The translations under genes were made by a program, and so were the position numbers. Shown piece by piece: positions 17,257 through 27,798 of a DNA stretch of 64,000 bases (the first letter of the stretch is position 1; the number at the start of each line of letters is the position of its first letter). Location of the stretch: assembly GCA_003667245.1 (NCBI GenBank), contig RCNN01000132.1, positions 1 to 64,000 on the forward strand, in the 5' to 3' direction. The DNA is from Heterostelium multicystogenum (Eukaryota; Evosea; Eumycetozoa; Acytosteliales; Acytosteliaceae). The notes beneath the pieces are model-generated. The model had not been told where the DNA came from. It did not search any database and saw only the letters and a program-made list of their open reading frames with translations.

Positions 17257-18603
17257 TCAATCCCCCGCATTGGCATACAAATAATCCGTCGCCAACGAAG
17301 CCAGCGTCCGAACCCCAACCACCAACGCCGACTCATCCACAAAGAACCCGGATTATGATTCGGCGCCGCCTTGCTCATGTCCTGATCCCTCGGCGTCACC
17401 CCCAGAAACACAAACAACCCTGGCGCTTCCTTGGCATAAAACGAGAAGTCCTCAGCCCCACCCACCAACGGGGCATTCACTACGTCGCCATTCGCCGCCC
17501 AACGCAAACTCGGCAGCATCTTTTCGGTCAGCGCCGGGTTGTTGATGGTCGGGTCGTACTTCTCAATGATCGTCACCTCAGCCTTCGCCCCACCACTCTC
17601 GGCAATCTTCTCTACGGTCTGCCGCACATCCGCATGCAGCTTCTGGCGAATGCCATAGTCGTAGGAGCGAATGGTCCCACTCATGTCCACCGACTCGGGA
17701 ATGATGTTGTACCGCGTCCCTCCGTTGATGGTGCCAATACTCACCACCGCCGGAAACGAAGAAATGTCGGTACGCCGACTGACCACCGTCTGCAGCCCCA
17801 CAATGGCCTGCGCCCCCACGGTAATCGGATCGATCCCATCCCACGGCCGCCCCGCATGGGTCTGCTTGCCCAGGATCTTGATCCGCAGGTCATCCGAGCT
17901 CGCCAGCGTCGGCCCCGGCCGATACGCAATCTGCCCCGCAGGCACCCCGGCCCACACATGCAGCCCAAAAACGGCATCCGGCTTGGGCGATTTCATCAGC
18001 CCTTCCTGCACCATCATCTTCGCGCCCCAAGTGTTTTTACCGTCGGGGATAAAGTCGCTCGGGCCTTCTTCAGCCGGCTGGAAATAAAACACCACGGTCC
18101 CAGGCAGACGATCGCGCATACCTGTAAGGATTTTCGCCGTGCTCAGCAGGATGGCGGTGTGGGCGTCGTGGCCGCAGGCGTGCATCACGTCGACTTCTTT
18201 ATCGAGGTACACACCCTTGGCCTTCGAGGCGAAGGGCAGGGCCGGAGACTTCCTTGACCGGCAGCGCATCCATGTCGGCGCGCAAGGCCACGGTCGGGCC
18301 GGGCAGGGCGCCCTTGAGGATGGCGACAACGCCCGTGCGCGCCACGCCAGTCTTGACCTCCAGCCCCATCTCCCGCAGTTGCTTGGCCACCAGCTCCGCG
18401 GTGCGATGTTCGGTATTGCCCAGTTCAGGATGGGCGTGGATGTCGCGCCGGGTTTCCAGCAAGGCCGGTTCCAGTACTTTGGCCTGGGCGGCGATGGTTT
18501 CGCGGGCACTGTCCTGGCCGCTGCTGGCGGCGATGACCGCGCTGCTGGCGACACCGCACAGCAGGCCGAATACCCATTGGTGTGTAAGACCGGTCAAACG
18601 CAT
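17257..18603 (-). CDS. M20-family amidohydrolase, secreted (frameshifts)
   Basis: Signal peptide MRLTGLTHQWVFGLLCGVASSAVIAA. Zinc-site motifs: VALRADMDALPV and HACGHDAHTAILL, plus FQPAEEGPSDF and the distal His of GGAEDFSFY. Frame changes near 18240 and 17345; the true C-terminus reads DESALVVGVRTLASLATDYL and ends NAGD. The family cleaves N-acyl amino acids (hippurate or indole-acetyl-amino-acid hydrolases). A periplasmic location is inferred from the leader. It ends one base from repeat copy B. Confidence 0.82.
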
Positions 18604-18654
18604 AAGGACTCTCCATGATTATTGTTGTTGATCCTGACGTCGTCCGGGCAGCGC

Positions 18655-20815
18655 TTATTCTTTCTCTTGCACGCCTCCCGCCGCTGTCACCACTTGCACG
18701 CTCAAGCGTGGGGTGGCCAGGTCCAGCCCGGCTTCATCGAGGTGACGCTTGAGCGACAGGTTGAACGCCCGCGAAACCTCCCACTGCTTGATCGGCGCGG
18801 TCTTGAAGCGGGCGCGAAGAATCGCACTGCCGGACTCGAAACTTTCTACACCCTGAATCTCCAGCGGCGACCAGATATTGCGCCGCTGCAACGGGTCGTT
18901 GCGCATCTTCTGCCCGACGTCGCGCATCAGCTTGATGGCGTCGTCGATTTCCATGTTGTAGGGAATCGCCACCCGGAAGATCGCGTAGCCGAACTCCCGG
19001 GAGTAGTTCTTGATGCTTTTGATTTCACTGAACGGGATCGTATGCACGATGCCGTCGATGTCCCGCAGGCGCACGGTACGGATGGTCAACCCTTCGACCG
19101 TCCCCAGGTGGCCGCCGACATCCACGTAGTCATCAATTGCCAGGGAGTCTTCGATAATGATGAACAGGCCGGTGATCAAATCCGCCACCAGCGACTGTGC
19201 ACCAAAACCGATGGCCAGGCCGATCACACCGGCACCCGCCAGCAGCGGCGTGACGTTCATGCCCATGTTCGCCAGGGCGACGATGGCGGCAATGATGAAG
19301 ATGGTCACGAACAGCACGTTGCGAATCAACGGCATCATCGTTTGCGCACGCGCGTTGGCCAGGCCTTTGCGCGAGCGGGTGAGGGCGTGGTGGATCGCGG
19401 TGTCGCTGAGGATCCAGATCAGCCAGGCAAACAGCAATGTGCCGGCAAGGCCGAACAGCTTGACGCTGATTTCATGCCCGTCGCCTTCGGTAAAGCGGAT
19501 CAGCGACAGGCCCCAGACCCGCAGGCCGAGTTCGATAAACACCAGCCACACCACCAGGTGGGCGAGGGTGTAGACGAAGCTTTTCAGGCGCTCGGAGTAC
19601 AGCGCATGGCGCTTGTGCCCACGCTGCGGCTTGAGTGAATGGCGGCGCACCAGGCCGTTGATCACCATGCACAGCACCAGCAACACCGTGCACAACAACG
19701 ACTGGCGCAGGGCGGTGCTGGTGTCGCCGGCGGAGACGAAGGTGGCGAACAGCGAGATGCCCACCAGCAGCAACGCCGGCAGGTACCAGAAGGTGCCGAC
19801 GATTTCGATAGTGTCACTCAGGGCGCGGCGGGTCAGGCGGCGGGACAGCGGCTGGTTGCGGATCAGGTGCGCAATCGGCCGGCGGAATCGCAGGATGAAC
19901 ACACCGGTGGACAGCGCGGCCATGACATTGGCGATGGTCGCGGCGACATGGGACAGGTGCTGGCCCAGGCTCTCGGCCAGGCGCGGGTCGCTGACGGCTT
20001 CGCCAAAGGCGGCAAAGCTGCCGATCAGCCACAACGGCCGGAAGGCCTGGTGGCGCAGGATGTACAACGCGCGGTGACGGTGCGGGCCGTCGAGTACGGA
20101 AAAGGCAACCACGCAGATCGCCGAGAAGCAGGTGCCCACCACCAGCGCATAGGCCAGCACCATCGCCAGGGATTTGCCGAGGGACGAGGGCAGTGCGTAA
20201 CTCATGTAGACGGTGATCACCAACGCGATCAGCCACGGGCCGAGCTTGCGCAGGGCAAAGCGCAGCAGGTCCCAGGTCTTTGGGTGTTGCGGCAGTTCTT
20301 CGGTCAGGCCGAAGCGCTCGCGCACCCGGTGGCTGAGCCAGATCAGGATCGCGGCCAGCAGGCTCCAGAGCATCAGGATCATGGCAAAGGCAAAGATGAT
20401 CGGCAGCCATTCGCTGGCCGGCAGCATCAGTGCGGTGAGTTCATCCTTGGCCTGGTCAAACTCGTTGGACCAGCGATTGAGCGGGCTGTCGGCACCGGAG
20501 AATTGTTGCTCCAGGCTCGACAGCGTACCGCCGATAAGACCGAGTACACCCAGTTCGGCGGCGGGGCTGGGCCTTTTGCGTGGTCTCACGAAGCTTTTTC
20601 AGGTCGCTCAGCAGCTTGGTGCGCTGCTGGTCGTTTTCCAGGGTCTTGATCACCTCGTCCAGGGACTGGCCCAACGGGACGTCGGCTTGCGGCTGGGTTT
20701 TGGTGTTGCTGCCCAGCAGCCCCGGCAGGCTCACGGCGTGGGCAGGCGCCATGGGCAGCAGGGTCAGCAGGCAGAAAAGCAGGCAACAGGGCAGGGCAAA
20801 CAGACGGGCAAGCAC
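18655..20815 (-). CDS. MscS-family mechanosensitive channel, YbiO-like (one frameshift)
   Basis: About 720 aa. The signal peptide MLARLFALPCCLLFCLLTLL is followed by a periplasmic helical segment. After a frame change near 20580 comes a multi-span membrane region (LPIIFAFAMILMLWSLLAA and others). The MscS core follows: pore helix LLAGAGVIGLAIGFGAQSLV, then the beta domain DYVDVGGHLGTVEGLTIRTV and RLRDIDGIVHTIPFSEI. The length and architecture fit the large YbiO/MscM class, which releases solutes on hypo-osmotic shock. Confidence 0.87.
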
Positions 20816-20887
20816 GAGGCGGTCAACCTTAAAAACGACGAATTGACCGAGTGTACGAGGCCGTCATGTGCAATGCGAGTGAGATTG

Positions 20888-21055
20888 TCATTCGGCGAGT
20901 TTGGCGAGGATCTTGTAAACCACGGTGCCGAGGATCAGCAGCATGCCGATCCACATGCCGAACACACCGATGGGTTTGTCGCGGAAGTTGAAGCCGATGG
21001 CCAGGAGGATCATGCCGGTCAGGATGGGGATAAGCATGGAGTGGAAGGCGGACAT
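20888..21055 (-). CDS. 55-aa two-span membrane protein
   Basis: A short intact frame from ATG 21055 to TGA 20888. Two hydrophobic segments (SMLIPILTGMILLAIGFNF and VFGMWIGMLLILGTVVYKIL) are joined by a charged turn (RDKPIG), and it ends AKLAE. Function is unknown. It sits 72 bases upstream of the MscS gene on the same strand and may be co-transcribed with it. Confidence 0.65.
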   Translation of the reverse strand: MSAFHSMLIPILTGMILLAIGFNFRDKPIGVFGMWIGMLLILGTVVYKILAKLAE

Positions 21056-21244
21056 GGTGATCATGGTGCGACGGCCTTGTCGGGTGGGAATAGGTATAAG
21101 TCTAGGTCGATTTCGCCAAGTGCCGAGTTGATCCGTGCTCAGAAACGCTACAAAACCCGGTTAATTTCTACATCCGATGGCTTTTTTTTCGATTGGCCAC
21201 GGTCAACATCCCCTCAGGAACCTTAAACCCAGGAGCATTCATCC

Positions 21245-22156
21245 ATGAGCACACCAAGGCACTGTTGATTCTGCACGGCAAGCAAGCCCCTCAACGAGCA
21301 GGTGCGGCGGGCGGTGCAGGGCAAGCGCGAGCAGGGCTGGGAGCTGGCCGTACGGGTGACGTGGGGAGGGTGGCGATGCCCAGCGGTTTGTCGATCAGGC
21401 CCTTGCCGATGGCTACACGCGGCTGATCGCCGGCGGCGGTGACGGCACCCTGCGGGATGTGGCCGAGGCCATGGCCCGGGCCAAGACCGAGGCCAGCCTG
21501 GTGCTTGATGCCCCTCGGTACCGCCAACGATTTTTGCCCGCGCCGCCGGTGTGCCGCTGGAGCCCGAGCAGGCCCTGGACCTGCTGGATGTACCGGCCCG
21601 TGCCATCGACCTGGGCGAAGTAGGCGGGCAGATCTTCCTGAATATGGCCACCGGTGGTTTTGGCAGCCAGGTCACCGCCAACACCTCCGAAGACTTGAAG
21701 AAAGTCCTCGGTGGCGCGGCGTATCTGTTTACCGGCCTGTCACGCTTCAGCGAGTTTGCGCGCGGCCTACGGTGAATTGCAGGGGCCCTGACTTTCACTG
21801 GCGCGGCGAGCTGCTGGCCCTGGGCATTGGCAACGGGCGCCAGGCCGGTGGTGGCCACGTGCTGTGCCCCGGCGCCCTGGCCGATGATGGTTGTTGGATA
21901 TTCAGCATCTTGCCGGCGCCCGCAGGAAGTGGTCGGCACCCTGCGCAAACCTGATGACGGACGGCTGGGGCCTGGACAATATGTTTGTGCGGGCGCGCTT
22001 GCCGTGGGTCGAAATCAAAGGTCGCCGAAGGGCTGGCGATCAACCTCGACGGCGAACCACTCCAGGGTGAACGACTTGCACTTCTCGGCCTTGCCCCAGG
22101 CACTGCGGGTGCATCTGCCGGAGGACTCACCGTTGCTGACTAATCGTCAAGGCTGA
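21245..22156 (+). CDS. YegS-like lipid kinase (diacylglycerol kinase catalytic fold), frameshifted
   Basis: It begins MSTPR behind AGGAG. The nucleotide motif [18 protein letters not shown] and the downstream [10 protein letters not shown] are diagnostic of the DAGK/YegS family. Later segments: [40 protein letters not shown], and the C-terminus [18 protein letters not shown]. At least seven frame changes over 900 bases, so start and internal residues are uncertain. It probably phosphorylates a membrane lipid. Its 3' end overlaps the convergent response-regulator gene by 17 bases. Confidence 0.78.
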
Positions 22157-22798
22157 TGATCTGTTCGCGCACTGCGAACAGCACCAGGCCCGCCACGTCG
22201 AAAATCTGCAGGCGCTTTCATGATCTGCGAGCGGTGGGCTCCACGGTCTTGATGCTCAGACCCAGGCCATTGGCGATTTCACGGGTGGACTTGCCGCGCA
22301 CGATCAAGCGCAGGATTTCCAACTGGCGTGCCGTCAGGTTGTGGCTGTGGGGCGGCGGGTTGACCTGGGCCTGATGCGGATCAGCGCCTGGTTGATCACC
22401 GTATGGGCGATTGCCGGGCTGAGGTAGCGTTCGTTGTTGCGCAACGCCAGCAGCGCGTGCTCCAGCTCATTGGCCGTGGTGTCCTTGAGCAGGTAGCCAT
22501 GGGCGCCGGACTCCAGCGCGCACATGATCAGCTCCGGGTCGGTGTGCATCGACAGGATCAGCACCTTGCTCTTCGGGTAGGCGCGCTTGAGGTCTTTCAA
22601 TGCATCGAGCCCGCCGGTGTGCTTCATCGACAGGTCAAGCAGCACGATGTCGGGTTGCAGCGCGTCAAACCGCTCCAGCAACTGCGCGCCGTCGCTCGCT
22701 TCACCGATCACCGCGTAGCCGGGAATATCCATGACCAGCGCACGCACGCCGGCCCTGATCAGGGAGTGGTCATCCACCAGGAGTAAGTTGCACGTCAC
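22140..22798 (-). CDS. NarL/LuxR-family response regulator (frameshift)
   Basis: Receiver domain MTCNLLLVDDHSLIRAGVRA with phospho-acceptor Asp in DIVLLDLSMKHTGG and Lys in HGYLLKDT. After a frame change near 22350, the LuxR helix-turn-helix reads LTARQLEILRLIVRGKSTRE and GLSIKTVEAHRSQIM. The GTG start overlaps the kinase stop (GTGA), so the pair is translationally coupled. Target genes unknown. Confidence 0.85.
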
Positions 22799-23689
22799 TC
22801 TAGAACCTTATGGGGGTTGGCCCGTTCGAGGGCGCGGGGCGCCCAGGGGAAAAGCGCTTCGATCCTCGTCCCGGAGCCTGGCTGGCTATTGACCGACAAT
22901 GTGCCTCCCAGTTGATCAATCCGCTCGGACATCCCGGCCATGCCCCGCTGGCCTTCCTGGGCGGGGTTGATGGCGGGCGAAAAGCCCTGGCCGTCATCGC
23001 TGATAAACAGTGACAGGCCTTCGGGCAGGCGTTGCAGGCGTACCAGCAGGTTACGTGCCTGGGCATGGCGCAGCATGTTGGTGACGGCTTCCTGGTAATG
23101 CGAAAGGCGGCAACAGCCATCTCTTCCGGGATGCCGGTCAGCCGTTGATGGCATTCCAGGCTCCAGCTTACCCGGGTGTTTTCCAGGGTCTTGAGCAGAT
23201 GCGCCCGCAGGCTCGCCTCAAGGCCCAGGCTCGCCAGTTGCCGGGGGTTGAGGATGGCCGACACGTCCTGCACCTTGGCCAGGGTTTCGTTGAGGGTTTG
23301 CACAGCACCGCACAGTGGCCCTGCAGGTTTTCCGGAAGACGGCGCTTGAGCCATTCACTTGCAGCTTGGCGGCGGTCAACAGTTGGCCGATATCGTCGTG
23401 CAGTTCGCGGCTGAGGCGATGACGTTCGTTTTTCCTGGACCTGCAACAGACGGTCGGCCAACTCCTGGGGCTGGAACTTGATGGACTTGCGTGAGCGCCA
23501 CTGTTTGCAAGCCCACCACCAGCAGGGTGGCCCAGGTTCACTGACAACAGCGCCAGGGGAAGATCGGCCGAGTGTGCATAAGCCCACAGGCTGAGCAGGC
23601 ACGCGCCACAGGCATAGCGCGAGGGTTATCCAGCGTGCATTGCTTCGGGACACGGACCTTGCGATGAGTGACTTCAGGCTGGCGTACAT
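22795..23689 (-). CDS. NarX-type sensor histidine kinase (HisKA_3), frameshifted
   Basis: Two hydrophobic segments (ARWITLALCLWACLLSLWAY, then LALLSVNLATLLVVGLQ) precede HRLSRELHDDIGQLLTAAKL, the HisKA_3 H-box with the phospho-His. The ATPase domain follows (YQEAVTNMLRHAQARN, LFISDDGQGFSP, GMAGMSERIDQLGGTLSV) and it ends NPHKVLE. About six frame changes lie between 23100 and 23560. It partners the response regulator that follows. The signal is unknown. Confidence 0.82.
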
Positions 23690-24034
23690 AGGAGGCGCAT
23701 TTCACGTTTATATGCATCATGAAGTTGAGTCACTTCGAGCGGGGCATGGTACCACCACTATTACCGTTGGTCGCCTGCGCCGAGCGGATGAGCGTATTAA
23801 TCACGGCAGCGTCCCGGAAGGTAGTCCCGGAGTTCAACGAGTGGGGAAGTTTGTATCATTGAAGTGTTTTGTATCAGTATTGTCGTTAGTGGCTTATTGA
23901 TATTTTTCTGCTAACGACGTCGTGATGCATAAATAGTTGTGGTGTCGTTTTTAGATAATCAGGCAATTGAATGCGACATTTTTTGTCGCTTGAATGCGAA
24001 GAAGCCTCAAATAGCGTAAGGCCTGTGTTGTTGC
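23690..24034. other. Intergenic, AT-richer stretch
   Basis: 345 bases between the sensor kinase start and a small minus-strand gene. Composition is lower in GC than the surroundings (23880-24030 especially). I see no convincing gene, terminator or repeat; the readable minus frame 23886-24071 lacks a ribosome-binding site and family resemblance. Confidence 0.5.
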
Positions 24035-24449
24035 TTATAGCCAAAATCGCTTTTGGGGATGTGTTGGACAACGGTGGCGATCAACACGGTTTGTTTCCGT
24101 TTCATCCAGGCCGAGCTTGCCGGTTTTTGTGTCGATCAACTCCAGTTGCCAGGCCAGCAGGGTGAGGCAGTTGTGCAGTGCATCAAGTGCTTCGTCATGC
24201 AGTTGCAGGGGCTGGCGGCGTTGCTGATCAGGTCTGGATATGCCGTGAGAACTCGCTGATCGCCCTCAGGGCCAGGGCTTCGGATTTTTCCGCGAGCTTG
24301 ATCAGGTTGGTTTTCATGCAGTCGATCGCGTCACTGTCGTTGCGGATCAAATGCAGGTGGCTCAAGCATTCTTCAGACTTGGCCAGCAACATTTCCGCCT
24401 CGAGGAGGAACTCGGGAAGTGCAAGTTGCCACTCTTTGCCGTCGTTCAT
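24035..24449 (-). CDS. Conserved hypothetical helical protein (one frameshift)
   Basis: ATG 24449 lies nine bases after GGAG. It reads MNDGKEWQLALPEFLLEAEM and AKSEECLSHLHLIRNDSDAI; after a frame change near 24235 it ends HDEALDALHNCLTLLAWQLE, then LDETETN. All of it looks alpha-helical with no membrane segment. I do not recognise the family; similar small Pseudomonas proteins exist without a known role. The real length is uncertain because the frame shift decides the C-terminus. Confidence 0.5.
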
Positions 24450-25004
24450 CACACAAGTCTCCAGAACATACGATCGGATGATGAGATGTTGCACCGGTTG
24501 AATGGCGTAAAACTACCGCTGAAATATGACGAATATCTGTAGGCCCGTTCCGACTTTTCAGTAGGAAATTTATTTGAATGACGGCCGTCGTCCGAGTACC
24601 CCACAATTTCCAGGGGCATTCGCACAACTTCTTTGGGTGCCAGTACATAAGTCACTGGATGATCCGTTGGCCGTGGGCTTGCGATAGCAAACAAAAGCCT
24701 GACTCCATTCATGCAATGAGAATGGCGTCACATTAATGGCTATTAGATATCGCGAATATCAGGTTGGTCCTGATTGTGGATAGGGGAATCCCTTACATAG
24801 CGGGAACCTCGCGCAGACTTTGCGGTCACGCGGCGGTGGTGATGGGCCTTGCGTTGAAGCGGGTTCAGTAAAGCATGATGTCAGTGTGACATCAATGGAT
24901 TTGCATGGCATTTTAGTGGGGGGTCAAGGTCCGGCGTTTGCCGCCGATTTAAACCTGCTTCAGTGGACCAGCACTATCCATCCGCTAAACCCCAGGAGTC
25001 TTTA
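24450..25004. other. Intergenic region upstream of cheV
   Basis: 555 bases with no convincing gene. It holds a dyad TGATGTCA-GTG-TGACATCA (24876-24894) and, nearer cheV, a sigma-28-type promoter (24924-24950). The rest (24450-24870) shows no feature I can support. Confidence 0.5.
24924..24950 (+). promoter_or_regulatory. Sigma-28 (FliA) promoter of cheV
   Basis: TCAAG (24924-24928) and GCCGATTT (24943-24950) are separated by 14 bases. This gives the spacing of the FliA consensus TCAAG/TAAAG-GCCGATAA and matches 6 of 8 positions in a row at -10. It ends 54 bases before the cheV start. FliA control is expected for a chemotaxis gene. Confidence 0.65.
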
Positions 25005-25941
25005 ATGGCCGGCATTCTCGACACGGTAGATCAACGCACACAATTGGTGGGTGAGAATCGCCTGGAGATCCTCATGTTTCGCCTGGCCGGGCGGCAGCTG
25101 TTCGCGATCAACGTGTTCAAGGTGCAGGAAGTGCTGCAACTGCCCAAGCTGACCCTGATGCCCAGCGCCACCCGTTTGTCTGCGGCGTGGTCAACCTGCG
25201 TGGGCAGACGTTGCCGGTGATCGACCTGTCCCAGGCGATTGGCATGCGTCCGCTGATTCCGGGCCCCAACAGCACCATTATCGTCACCGAGTACAACCGC
25301 TCGGTGCAGGCGTTCCTGGTGGGCGGCGTCGACCGCATCGTCAACATGAACTGGGAGGCGATCCTGCCGCCGCCGGCAAGTGCCGGGCGCCAGCATTACC
25401 TGACGGCCATCAGCAAGGTCGATGACCAGTTGGTGGAAATCATCGACGTGGAAAAAAGTCCTCGCCGAAATCGTGCCCTACAACGCCAAGGTTTCCCGCG
25501 AGAAACTTGAAGACCCGGTGCTGGAACGCGCTCGCGGCCGCGAAGTGCTGCTGGTGGATGACTCCAACGTCGCCCTCTCGCAACTGCGTGACACCCTCGG
25601 ACAGTTGGGGGTGAAGATGCACATTGGCCAGCGACGGCCTCAAGGCACTGAACATGCTCAAGGCCTGGGCCGACAGTGGCCAGGTGATGACCGACAAGCT
25701 GTTGATGATCTTCACCGACGCCGAAATGCCCGAGATGGACGGCTACCGCCTGACCACCGAGATTCGCAACGACCCGCGCCTGCGCAGCCTGTACGTGGTG
25801 CTGCATACGTCGTTGTCCGGCAGCTTCAACGACTCGATGGTGAAGAAGGTCGGTTGCGACAACTTCCTCTCCAAGTTCCAGCCCGACAAGTTGGTGGACG
25901 TGGTACGTCAGCGCCTGATGCTGGACGAAGTCCCGGCTTGA
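25005..25941 (+). CDS. cheV: Chemotaxis coupling protein CheV (frameshifts)
   Basis: The N-terminal CheW domain (LEILMFRLAGRQLFAINVFK, VVNLRGQTLPVIDLSQAIGM, YLTAISKVDDQLVEIIDVEK) is followed by a receiver domain (EVLLVDDSNVALSQLRDTLG; phospho-Asp in MIFTDAEMPEMDGYRL; Lys in DNFLSKF). Frame changes lie near 25180, 25453 and 25630. ATG 25005 follows AGGAG. CheV couples chemoreceptors to CheA, and its phosphorylation tunes adaptation. Alone here, without other che genes. Confidence 0.9.
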
Positions 25942-25980
25942 GCTTAGGGTGACGGCTTTGTCCCTCAGGAATGCAGGCCC

Positions 25981-26787
25981 ATGCTTCGTCTCAGCGCGTT
26001 GTACCGATACCCCTTGAAGTCCGGCAAGGGTGAATCCTTGCAGCAGATCGGCATGGACACACTCGGGCTCGACGGGGATCGACGCTGGATGTTGGTGGAC
26101 GAGGCCAGCGGGCGTTTCCTGACCCAGCGCGCCGTGGCCAGGATGAGCCAGCTCTCGGCGCTGTGGAACAGCGCCGGTGGCCTGACCTTGAGCGCCGAGG
26201 GCCAACCTGCGCTTGACGTGCCACTACCCGGCAGCGATGCCGAGTTGCGCGGCGTGACCATCTGGCGTGACACCTTGCGCGTGCCGGATGCCGGTGACGA
26301 GGCAGGCGCCTGGCTCAGCGAATTCATCGGTAAACCCACGCGGCTGGTGCAAGTGCCGCTGTCCCGTGCGCGCACGACCGAGGCCGGCTACGGCAAGGAT
26401 GATGACAAGGTCGCGTTTGCCGATGGCTTTCCGTTGCTGCTGATCGGCCAGGCGTCCCTGGATGACCTGTCCCAGCGTATCGGTCGGCCCATGGAGATGC
26501 TGCGTTTTCGCCCCAACCTGGTGATCGAGGGCAGCGAAGCCTTTGCCGAAGACGGCTGGAAGCGGATACGGATCGGTGATGTGGAGTTTCGCGTGGTCAA
26601 GTCCTGCTCACGCTGCATCCTCACCACCATCGACCCGGCGAGTGGCGAGCGCAGTGCCGACCGCGAACCGCTGGCCACGCTCAAGACCTACCGCGAGCAA
26701 GAGGGCGATGTGATGTTTGGGCAGAACCTGGTCAACGATGGGGTGGGCCGCCTGGAAGTCGGCATGCCGGTGACGATCCTGGAGTAA
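25981..26787 (+). CDS. MOSC-domain protein, YcbX-like
   Basis: An intact 268-aa protein. The N-terminal MOSC beta-barrel (MLRLSALYRYPLKSGKGESL, GLDGDRRWMLVDEASGRFLT) is followed by the MOSC domain, with the cysteine motif VKSCSRCILTTIDP (likely the molybdenum-cofactor ligand), and ends DGVGRLEVGMPVTILE. There is no ferredoxin domain as in E. coli YcbX. Family role: Moco-dependent reduction of N-hydroxylated compounds. Confidence 0.85.
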   Translation: MLRLSALYRYPLKSGKGESLQQIGMDTLGLDGDRRWMLVDEASGRFLTQRAVARMSQLSALWNSAGGLTLSAEGQPALDVPLPGSDAELRGVTIWRDTLRVPDAGDEAGAWLSEFIGKPTRLVQVPLSRARTTEAGYGKDDDKVAFADGFPLLLIGQASLDDLSQRIGRPMEMLRFRPNLVIEGSEAFAEDGWKRIRIGDVEFRVVKSCSRCILTTIDPASGERSADREPLATLKTYREQEGDVMFGQNLVNDGVGRLEVGMPVTILE

Positions 26788-26801
26788 GCAGCCCTGAAAT
26801 G

Positions 26802-26838
26802 AAAAATGCCCGTCTCTCGCGAGACGGGCATTTTTTTT
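26802..26838. terminator. Bidirectional terminator between MOSC gene and ppnP
   Basis: AAATGCCCGTCTC, loop TCGC, GAGACGGGCATTT, flanked by A5 on one side and T8 on the other. It separates convergent genes and can serve both. Confidence 0.92.
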
Positions 26839-26851
26839 GGCTATCGAACGT

Positions 26852-27136
26852 TTAGCCGCGGTATTCGCACAGGTAGGCGGTGTCGACCGCCACCTTCAGC
26901 TGGAACTTGCTGTTGGCTGGCACGTTGAACTGGCTGCCGGCGGCGAAGGTTTCCCAGTCGGTGCTGTCTGGCAGCTTGACGGTCAGTGCGCCCGATACCA
27001 CGTGCATGATTTCACGCTGGGCAGTGCCGAACTCGTATTCACCCGGGGCCATGACGCCGATGGTCGCCGGACCTTCTGCAGTGCCGAAAGCGATCGACTT
27101 GACGGTGCCGTCGAAGTACTCGTTGACTTTAAACAT
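26852..27136 (-). CDS. ppnP: Pyrimidine/purine nucleoside phosphorylase PpnP
   Basis: An intact 94-aa cupin, the standard length of the DUF1255/YaiE family. Signature stretches: [37 protein letters not shown], and [16 protein letters not shown]. It phosphorolyses several nucleosides to base and ribose-1-phosphate (family knowledge). Confidence 0.93.
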   Translation of the reverse strand: MFKVNEYFDGTVKSIAFGTAEGPATIGVMAPGEYEFGTAQREIMHVVSGALTVKLPDSTDWETFAAGSQFNVPANSKFQLKVAVDTAYLCEYRG

Positions 27137-27183
27137 GGGCGAATCCTCGGAAAAGGGTCAAGAAAGGTCGGCCAGTATGCCTT

Positions 27184-27727
27184 CTACACGGGCAAAATCA
27201 ACGGCAGCAGCCGTGCGGTATTGCGTGCATCTTCCAGGGCCCGATGCTGTTGGCCGTGGAACTGCATGCCGGCCAGTTGCAGCGCGCCGTTGAGCCCCAG
27301 CGGCTTGTCCAGGCGCCGGGCCTTGGCGAAGCGTTGCTTGAGGTTCACGTGGGGCGTCTGGCCCAGTACGCTGCTCAAGCCATGGCGCTGCCACTCCAGT
27401 TCCAGTTGCTGGCGATCGTAGTCACCCCAGCTCGCCCAGCCTTCCAGGCGTGCCTGGTGCTGGCCAAGCCAGCGTTCGAAACAGCGGCCACACCTCGATC
27501 AACGGCGCGGCAGCGTCGATATTCGCCTGGGTGATGTGGGTCAACTGGCGGCAGAACGGCGTCAGCAGCGGCCTGCGCAATGGCCGCACGAAACGCTGGA
27601 AATGGTCCAGTTCACGGCCCTGGCGGTTGACCAGGCTCACACCGATTTCGATGATTTCCATCTCGGTCACGGGCCAGCCGCCTTCATCCGTTGTGGCTTC
27701 AAGATCAATAATCAGCCAATGAGGCAT
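27184..27727 (-). CDS. 3'-5' exonuclease, DEDDh/ERI-1-like (one frameshift)
   Basis: Exo I motif WLIIDLEATTDEGGWP with its D-E pair, then TEMEIIEIGVSLV. The middle Asp is in WGDYDRQQLELEW, reached after a frame change near 27480. Exo III is QHRALEDARNTARLLPLIL (H and D). It probably trims RNA or DNA 3' ends, like KapD/ExoX-type proteins; substrate unknown. Confidence 0.8.
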
Positions 27728-27798
27728 CGCAGGTTCCCGTACTCTTCCCGTCCTGATGGGGATAGAGCGTAGCCAAGCCTGCTAGTTCCGCCCAGGGC

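Noticed and set aside
18622..20649. Long plus-strand frames (His/Gln/Asp-rich) opposite the MscS gene
   Set aside because: They are antisense to a well-supported channel gene and have biased shadow composition.
23886..24071. 61-aa minus-strand reading frame
   Set aside because: AT-rich stretch with no ribosome-binding site or family resemblance, and it overlaps the end of the neighbouring small gene.
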